Of a DNA stretch of 64,000 bases, positions 58,363 to 64,000 are shown piece by piece. Source of the stretch: Sphaerisporangium krabiense (GTDB taxonomy: Bacteria > Actinomycetota > Actinomycetes > Streptosporangiales > Streptosporangiaceae). Every line of letters begins with the position of its first letter. Position 1 is the stretch's first letter. The notes under the pieces are model-generated. The model was not told the DNA's origin. It was given only the letters and a program-made list of their open reading frames with translations, and made no database searches. Position numbers and translations under genes: made by a program. The stretch covers positions 3,255,501 through 3,319,500 of the forward strand of contig NZ_JACHBR010000001.1 in the NCBI RefSeq assembly GCF_014200435.1, in the 5' to 3' direction.

Positions 58363-60456
58363 TCAGGCGCCGCGCGCCCGGTGATGGCCACGCCGGTCGA
58401 GGTACTCCCGCAGAGCGACGCCGGACCTCGGGCCGGCGCCCCCGGGCGGCTGCGCGGACAGCCAGGACATCGCCGCACGTAGGTTGTCGTGTTCGCCGGC
58501 GAGCAGGTCGGTCCCGTCCCGATGCCGGTCCGCCTCCGCCAGGTGGAGGAAGTAGTCGGCGTGGGCTCCGCGGGCCTCGGCCTCCTCGCCCGGCACGGCA
58601 CGGGCGAGCCGCTCGGCGGCGTAGGCCCGTGCCGTCTCCAGGAGGCGGTAGCGGGAGCAGACGCCGTGCTGTTCCGTCATGACCACCGACTTGTCCACCA
58701 GGGCGCCGAGCATCGCGAGCGTCTCCTCCGGCCACAGCGCCTGGGCGGCGTCGAGGGTGAAGCCTCCGGCGAAGACGGCCAGGCGACGGAACAGCGCCTG
58801 TTCGGAATCACTGAGCAGCTCATGGCTCCAATCCAGCGTCGCCCGCAGACTGCGATGCCGGGGAGTGGCGGCGTCGTCGCGGAACACGCGCAGGCGGTCG
58901 CCCAGCCGGTCGGCGATCTCCGGCACGGTCAGCATGGGCTTGCGCGCCGCGGCGAGCTCCAGCGCGAGGGGCAGGCCGTCCAGCCCGGCGCAGACGCGCG
59001 CCAGCGCGGGGGCGTCCGCTTCGGTGATCCGTGCTCCGGTCCGTTCCCACACGCGGGCCTGGAACAGCCGCGCGGACGCGAAGGTCATCACCTGGGCCAG
59101 GGTGTCGTGCCGGGACGGGTCGGGGACCGGCAGCGGCGGGATGTGCCGGACGAGCTCGCCGGGAACGTCGAGCCGGATGCGCGTGGTGGCGAGCACGCGG
59201 ACCTTCGCACACGCGCTGAGCAGCCGTATCACCAGGGAGCGGCATCCTTCCCTCACGTGTTCGCAGTTGTCCAGGACCAGCAGCAGCTCGCGGTCGCGAA
59301 GACCGAGGGCGAGCGTCCGCCCGGGATCGGATCCGGGCGGCTCCGGCAGGCCGAGCGAAGCGACGACCGCGGCGGCGGCCATGTGCGGGTCCTTGACGGG
59401 CGCGAGGTCGACGAAGCAGGCGCCGTCGGCGAAGTCTCCGGCCATCTGGGAGGCCACGGCGATGCCGAGGCGGGTCTTTCCGCATCCGCCCGCCCCGGTC
59501 AGGGTGATGAGCCGGTGCGAACCGAGGACGGTGATGGCCTCGCCCAGCTCCGACTCCCTGCCGATCAGCTCGGTGAGCGGAACGGGCAGGCCGGACGCCG
59601 GGCGGCGCGGGACGTCCCCTGCGGTGCTGGGCCCCGCCTGTCTGGCGTTGTCGGCGAGGATCACGGCGTGCAGGCGGCGCATCGCCGCGCCCGGTTCGAC
59701 CCCGAGCTCGCCCGCGAGCACGGCTCGCGCCCGGTGGTAGACGGCGAGCGCCTCGCCGTGCCGTCCGGCCAGGTGCAGCGCCTCGACCAGCAGCTCCCAC
59801 AGCCGTTCCCGCAGGGGATGGGCGCCGACCAGACGCTCCAGCTCGCCGATCGCCTCCACCGGGCCCGCCGAACGCAGGCCCGCCGCCCAGCGATCCTCGG
59901 TCGCCGAGATGCGCAGCTCGCGCAGCCGTGCGGCCTCCCCGTCGCCCCATCCCCACACCTGACAGTCCACGAGCACTTCGGCACGCCACAGGGCCAGCCC
60001 TCTGCTCAGCTCCTCGGCCGCGCGCGCGGGTTCGGCGCGGGCCGACGCGCGCCGCGCCGCGCCGACGTGCCACTCGAAACGCCAGGCGTCCACGGCTCCC
60101 GGGGCGAGGTCGAGCGAATATCCCCGGCCCCTGGTGGCGAGCACTTCCGGCAGGCCGGCGTCGGCGAGCGCCCGCCGCACCCGGGCGACATGGCTGCGGA
60201 GGCTGGCCAGCGCCGTCAGGGGCGGATCTTCTCCCCACAGGCCGTCCACCAGCCGTTCGTAGGTGACGATCTCGCCGATCCGCAGCGCCAGCAGCGCGAT
60301 CAGCGTGCGCTGCCGCATGCCGACCAGGGGGACCCGGCCCGCGGGGCCGAGCACCTCCAGCGGGCCGAGCAGGCGCACGGCGGCCTTCGCCCGGCTGGGA
60401 GCGGACGGTCGCCGGAGTCTCCTCGCGCGCGTGGAGTCGGACGTAGAGTCGGCCAT
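58363..60456 (-). CDS. AfsR/SARP-family transcriptional regulator with NB-ARC ATPase
   Basis: 697 residues from the ATG at 60456, with GGTGGAGG upstream. The SARP winged helix (PLEVLGPAGRVPLVGMRQRTLIALL, LWGEDPPLTALASLRSHVARV) is followed by the BTAD helical domain (WRFEWHVGAARRAS, LLVEALHLAGRHGEAL) and then an ATPase: GAGGCGKTRL (Walker A), LLLVLDNCEHV (Walker B) and an RVLATTR sensor. It ends near residue 697 with only a short helical tail, so the TPR region of full-length AfsR types is mostly absent. It may control the neighbouring secreted protein, since both copies of that gene are paired with it. Confidence 0.88.
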   Translation of the reverse strand: MADSTSDSTRARRLRRPSAPSRAKAAVRLLGPLEVLGPAGRVPLVGMRQRTLIALLALRIGEIVTYERLVDGLWGEDPPLTALASLRSHVARVRRALADAGLPEVLATRGRGYSLDLAPGAVDAWRFEWHVGAARRASARAEPARAAEELSRGLALWRAEVLVDCQVWGWGDGEAARLRELRISATEDRWAAGLRSAGPVEAIGELERLVGAHPLRERLWELLVEALHLAGRHGEALAVYHRARAVLAGELGVEPGAAMRRLHAVILADNARQAGPSTAGDVPRRPASGLPVPLTELIGRESELGEAITVLGSHRLITLTGAGGCGKTRLGIAVASQMAGDFADGACFVDLAPVKDPHMAAAAVVASLGLPEPPGSDPGRTLALGLRDRELLLVLDNCEHVREGCRSLVIRLLSACAKVRVLATTRIRLDVPGELVRHIPPLPVPDPSRHDTLAQVMTFASARLFQARVWERTGARITEADAPALARVCAGLDGLPLALELAAARKPMLTVPEIADRLGDRLRVFRDDAATPRHRSLRATLDWSHELLSDSEQALFRRLAVFAGGFTLDAAQALWPEETLAMLGALVDKSVVMTEQHGVCSRYRLLETARAYAAERLARAVPGEEAEARGAHADYFLHLAEADRHRDGTDLLAGEHDNLRAAMSWLSAQPPGGAGPRSGVALREYLDRRGHHRARGA

Positions 60457-60716
60457 CTGCTGACCTCCACCGGTCAATGACGCGATTTCTTGACACAGTG
60501 ATATGTAGGCCGATTTGACAGCCCCTTACGGAGTGCTTGCAAGCGGGAAGGATCACGCGCCGGTCATCCGATCGAAGGGCTGGTCCGGGGCGACGGGGAA
60601 ACCGGCGGGTCCTCGACATCCACGGTTGGCGGAGTTTCCAAGAATCGGTCAAGATTGTCCCAGCGTCCCGCTAACATCCTCACGGTCGGTATCCGGATGG
60701 TCGCGGGGAGGAACGG

Positions 60717-62207
60717 GTGGGCGTCGCCGAGAGGCCGGAGGTCTCGCCGCGAAAGGCGGCACGCGCACACGGGCTCGCCGCGCTTCCCGGGGGCGGGGCG
60801 GGCGCGCCCGGGCCGTGGCCGCCGCGCTGGGCCAGGCGCTACCGCGCGAACGCCGTGGCGATCGATCTCGCGTGCGGGTTCCTCGCCGGCGCCGCCGCCG
60901 TAGACGTCCGGTTCGGGCAGGTCACGCCGTACGTCGCGCCCTACCTTCTGCTGAGTTCGGTGCTGCCGGTCCTGTGGGTGTGCCTGCTCGGCCTCAACCG
61001 GGCCTACGAGTCGCGGCTGGTCGGGGTCGGGTCGGAGGAGTTCCGGCGCATCTCGCAGTGCGGGTTCCTGCTCACCGCCGGTGTCGCCATCGCCGCGTAC
61101 GTCACCAAGACCGACCTGGCCCGCGGGTACGTCGTGCTGGCGCTGCCGCTCATGACCTTCCTCACCCTCTGCTGCCGGTACGGCCTGCGCCGCAGGCTGC
61201 ACGCCATGCGGGCCCGGGGGTGGTGCATGCGCCGGGTGGTCGCCGCCGGGCACCGCGAGGCGCTCGCCGACCTGATCCGCCGCTTCCGCGCGGAGCCCTA
61301 CCACGGCATGGACGTCGTCGGCGTGTGCCTGCCGCGCGAGGACGGCCCCGGCGAGGTGGAGGGCGCGCCGGTGCTCGGCGACTTCACCGACGTCCCGCTC
61401 GCGGTGTGCCAGGCGGAGGCCGACACCGTCGCCGTCCTCGCCTGCCCGGAACTGGACGGCACGGCCCTGCGCCGCCTGGCCTGGCGGCTGGAGAAGACCC
61501 GCACCGACCTCGTCGTCGCCCCCGCGCTCATGGAGGTCGCCGGGCCGCGCACGACGATCAGGCCGGTCGCCGGGCTGCCGCTGCTGCACGTCGAGCATCC
61601 CGAGCTCGCGGGCGCCCGCCGCCTCGTCAAGAACCTCTTCGACCGCACGGTGGCCGCGCTCGCCCTGACCGTGCTCGCCCCGCTGCTCGCCGCCCTCGCC
61701 GTCGCCGTGCGCGCCACGAGCCCCGGCCCCGCCCTGTTCCGGCAGACCCGGGTCGGCAGGGACGGCGTGGAGTTCACGATCCTCAAGCTGCGCACGATGG
61801 GCGCCGACGCCGAACACCGAAAAATCGGGCTCGTCAGCGACGCCGACGGTCTGCTCTTCAAGATCAGGGACGATCCGCGGGTCACCCCGCTCGGCGGCTG
61901 GCTGCGGCGGCACTCGCTGGACGAGCTTCCGCAGCTGTTCAACGTGCTGGCCGGCCACATGTCGCTGGTCGGCCCCCGGCCTCCCCTCCCGGAGGAGGTC
62001 GCGGGGTACGGTGACGACGTGCGGCGGCGGCTGGTCGTCCGGCCGGGCATGACCGGCCTGTGGCAGGTGAACGGCCGATCCGATCTGTCATGGGAGGAAT
62101 CGGTACGGTTGGACCTGCGTTATGTCGAGAACTGGTCTCTGACGCTGGATCTCCAGATCCTGTGGAAGACGTGGTCCGCCGTGGCGCGCGGCTCGGGTGC
62201 GTACTAG
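60717..62207 (+). CDS. Polyprenyl glycosylphosphotransferase (exopolysaccharide priming, WcaJ/WbaP-like)
   Basis: 496 residues from the GTG at 60717. N-terminal part with four hydrophobic helices and a Rossmann-like middle domain (MRRVVAAGHREALADLI), then another helix (VAALALTVLAPLLAALAVAVRA). The C-terminal catalytic domain has PALFRQTRVGRDG, FTILKLRTM, WLRRHSLDELPQLFNVL and GHMSLVGPRPPLPEE, and ends with GMTGLWQVNGRSDLSWEESVRLDLRYVENW. It transfers a sugar phosphate to undecaprenyl phosphate to start polysaccharide assembly. Single gene here. Confidence 0.92.
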   Translation: MGVAERPEVSPRKAARAHGLAALPGGGAGAPGPWPPRWARRYRANAVAIDLACGFLAGAAAVDVRFGQVTPYVAPYLLLSSVLPVLWVCLLGLNRAYESRLVGVGSEEFRRISQCGFLLTAGVAIAAYVTKTDLARGYVVLALPLMTFLTLCCRYGLRRRLHAMRARGWCMRRVVAAGHREALADLIRRFRAEPYHGMDVVGVCLPREDGPGEVEGAPVLGDFTDVPLAVCQAEADTVAVLACPELDGTALRRLAWRLEKTRTDLVVAPALMEVAGPRTTIRPVAGLPLLHVEHPELAGARRLVKNLFDRTVAALALTVLAPLLAALAVAVRATSPGPALFRQTRVGRDGVEFTILKLRTMGADAEHRKIGLVSDADGLLFKIRDDPRVTPLGGWLRRHSLDELPQLFNVLAGHMSLVGPRPPLPEEVAGYGDDVRRRLVVRPGMTGLWQVNGRSDLSWEESVRLDLRYVENWSLTLDLQILWKTWSAVARGSGAY

Positions 62208-62296
62208 CCCGAGGCCAGGCAGACGGCCCGGGGGCACACCCGCCCTCCGGCCTGGAACTCGGGGCGAGAGCATCTAGAAGGGCCAGGAACGGCATC

Positions 62297-63082
62297 GTGA
62301 CGATACGCGACGACCACGCGCTCGCCGGCGATCTCGCCGCCGAGGCCGGCGAGAGGCTTCTGGCGCTGCGCGCCGACCAGGGCTTCGGTGACCCCACGGC
62401 GCTGCGTCAGGCGGGCGACCGCCAGTCCCACCTCCACCTCACCGAGTCCCTGGCACGGCTGCGGCCGACCGACTACGTCCTGTCGGAGGAGGGCACCCGC
62501 GAGGAGCGCCTGCATCCGCGCCGCCGCGTCGCGGACCGCGTGTGGATCATCGACCCGCTCGACGGCACCCGCGAGTTCGGCGAGGAGGGCCGCGCCGACT
62601 GGGCCGTGCACGTCGCCCTGTGGCGGCGCGGCGACGCCACGGGCGGCGAGCTCGCGGCCGGGGCGATCGCGCTGCCCGCCCAGGGAGTGACGTTCACCAC
62701 CGCCGCGCCGCCCGCGCTGCCCGCCCCGCGTCAGGGCAGGGTCCGCATCGCGGTCAGCCGCACCCGGCCGCCGGAGTTCGTCAAGAAGCTGGCCTACCTC
62801 GTCGGCGCCGACATGGTGCCCATGGGCTCGGCCGGGGCCAAGATCGCCGCCGTGCTCACCGGCGAGGTGGACGCCTACGTCCACTCGGGGGGCCAGTACG
62901 AGTGGGACTCCGCCGCTCCCGTGGCGGTCGCCCTGGCGGCCGGGGCCCATGCCAGCCGTATCGACGGATCTCCCCTGGTCTACAACCAAGAGAACCCCTC
63001 ACTCCCGGATATTCTGGTTTCCCTACCGGATCTGGCGCCGACCTTGCTCGCCGGGATCCGGGACGCGCACCGTCAGGGCTAG
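62297..63082 (+). CDS. cysQ: 3'(2'),5'-bisphosphate nucleotidase, CysQ-like
   Basis: 261 residues from the GTG at 62297. Li-sensitive phosphatase motifs: LSEEGTREE (metal-binding E-E), VWIIDPLDGTREFGEE (D-P-L-D-G-T), GSAGAKIAAVLTGEVDAYV and SGGQYEWDSAAPVAVA (final W-D). It hydrolyses phosphoadenosine phosphate during sulfate assimilation, and actinobacterial forms also act on inositol phosphates. It stands 18 bases before cysD, so it is the first gene of a sulfur operon. Confidence 0.92.
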   Translation: MTIRDDHALAGDLAAEAGERLLALRADQGFGDPTALRQAGDRQSHLHLTESLARLRPTDYVLSEEGTREERLHPRRRVADRVWIIDPLDGTREFGEEGRADWAVHVALWRRGDATGGELAAGAIALPAQGVTFTTAAPPALPAPRQGRVRIAVSRTRPPEFVKKLAYLVGADMVPMGSAGAKIAAVLTGEVDAYVHSGGQYEWDSAAPVAVALAAGAHASRIDGSPLVYNQENPSLPDILVSLPDLAPTLLAGIRDAHRQG

Positions 63083-63100
63083 CTCCTCGGAGGAGAGCAG

Positions 63101-64000
63101 ATGCTTGCAAGCGACTACACGACGTCGCAGCTCGACGTCCTCGAGGCCGAGGCGATCCACATCATGCGTGAGGTCGCGGCCGAGTTCGAGCGTCCGGGTC
63201 TCCTCTTCTCCGGCGGGAAGGACTCGATCGTCATGGTCCGGATCGCCGAGAAGGCGTTCTGGCCCGCGCCGATCCCGTTCCCGCTCATGCACGTCGACAC
63301 CGGGCACAACTTCCCCGAGGTGATCGACTTCCGGGACCGGCGGGTCGCCGAGCTGGGCGCCCGGCTGGTCGTCGCGTCCGTCCAGGACTCCATCGACGCG
63401 GGGCGCGTCGTGGAGGAGACCGGCCGCCGCGCCAGCCGTAACCGCCTGCAGACCACCACCCTGCTCGACGCGATCGAGGAGAACGAGTTCGACGCCGTGT
63501 TCGGCGGGGCACGCCGCGACGAGGAGAAGGCCCGCGCCAAGGAGCGGGTCTTCTCGTTCCGCGACGACTTCGGGCAGTGGGACCCGAAGAACCAGCGGCC
63601 CGAGCTGTGGAACCTCTACAACGCGCGCATCCGCAAGGGCGAGCACATCCGGGTGTTCCCGCTGTCCAACTGGACAGAGCTTGACATCTGGGACTACATC
63701 CGGCGCGAGGAGATCGAGATCCCGTCGATCTACTACGCCCACACGCGCACGGTCTTCGAGCGCGACGGCATGCTGCTCGCCGACTCCGAGGTGGTCAGCC
63801 GGGGCGAGGACGAGCCGACCTTCGAGACGGTCGTCCGCTACCGCACGGTCGGCGACATGACCTGCACCGGCGCCGTCCAGTCCAACGCCACGACCGTCGA
63901 GCAGATCATCGCCGAGATCGCGGCCACCCGCATCACCGAGCGCGGCGCCACCCGCGCCGACGACCGCGCCTCCGAGGCCGCCATGGAAGACCGTAAGAAG
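63101..64000 (+). CDS. cysD: Sulfate adenylyltransferase subunit 2 (3' end beyond the window)
   Basis: 300 residues visible from the ATG at 63101 with AGGAGAG upstream. The stop is just outside, as the family is about 302-310 residues long. LLFSGGKDSIVMVRIAEKAF is the PP-loop. FPLMHVDTGHNFPEVIDFRD, GGARRDEEKARAKERVFSFRD and IRVFPLSNWTELDIWDYI follow, and the end is the VAAMEDRKK-like C-terminus. It forms the ATP-sulfurylase with CysN, which probably follows outside. Confidence 0.95.
   Translation, partial: MLASDYTTSQLDVLEAEAIHIMREVAAEFERPGLLFSGGKDSIVMVRIAEKAFWPAPIPFPLMHVDTGHNFPEVIDFRDRRVAELGARLVVASVQDSIDAGRVVEETGRRASRNRLQTTTLLDAIEENEFDAVFGGARRDEEKARAKERVFSFRDDFGQWDPKNQRPELWNLYNARIRKGEHIRVFPLSNWTELDIWDYIRREEIEIPSIYYAHTRTVFERDGMLLADSEVVSRGEDEPTFETVVRYRTVGDMTCTGAVQSNATTVEQIIAEIAATRITERGATRADDRASEAAMEDRKK

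Overview
The window is 64 kb of high-GC actinobacterial chromosome. Third codon positions are mostly G or C, starts are often GTG, and many genes are leaderless or have GGAGG-type ribosome sites. Gene content (F420-type oxidoreductase, Rpf-type protein, DUF397/XRE pair, SARP regulator, protein O-mannosyltransferase) and the block pmt-rsmI-metG-tatD-rpf-rsmA-ispE plus glmU-prs-rplY-pth, which has the same gene neighbours as the mycobacterial Rv1002c-Rv1018c region, point to an actinomycete, most likely Streptosporangiales. That placement is inference.

Layout. 1-3200: the end of a SepX/GlpR-like membrane gene and a tRNA-Ala(CGC) whose 3' half is repeated 1.96 kb downstream. Between the repeats lies a decayed integrative element with a truncated integrase. 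3200-10000: accessory genes, including two FAD oxidoreductases, a Panacea-type toxin-antitoxin pair in a possible four-gene operon, a frameshifted BP74-like pseudogene, and a TetR regulator divergent from its likely target with three GTAC-N3-GTAC boxes. 10000-22000: an NPP1 (necrosis-inducing) protein, a large PD40/amidohydrolase, an LLM oxidoreductase, an EndoQ-type endonuclease, an HTTM membrane protein and several secreted or unknown proteins.

22000-37000: housekeeping core. Two convergently oriented protein O-mannosyltransferase genes flank rsmI and share a 645-bp inverted repeat that is almost identical, apparently through gene conversion. Next come two more membrane glycosyltransferase genes, metG, tatD, an Rpf-like gene whose catalytic Glu is replaced by Gln, rsmA, ispE and an ABC-F gene. 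37000-47500: tamR/tam with a shared operator, a polyphosphate cluster (CYTH-CHAD protein, Nudix/histidine-phosphatase protein, ppk1), a TetR regulator with a long charged helix next to an acyl desaturase, a DNA alkylation repair protein, an apparently truncated ArsR remnant and a DUF998 protein. 47500-54100: tRNA-Gln, glmU, prs, a truncated XRE/DUF5753 gene with its DUF397 partner, an HTH protein, a hydrolase, rplY and pth.

54100-64000: a membrane-anchored PQQ-type propeller protein, then a duplicated module (secreted Cys-rich protein convergent with an AfsR/SARP regulator). One regulator copy is reduced to a deletion remnant, and the leaders of the two secreted genes are more conserved than the mature proteins. 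The window ends with a polyprenyl glycosylphosphotransferase, cysQ and a partial cysD.

Most likely places for something undescribed are the Panacea operon (4.6-7.0 kb), the duplicated secreted-protein/SARP module (56.5-60.5 kb), and the converted O-mannosyltransferase pair.
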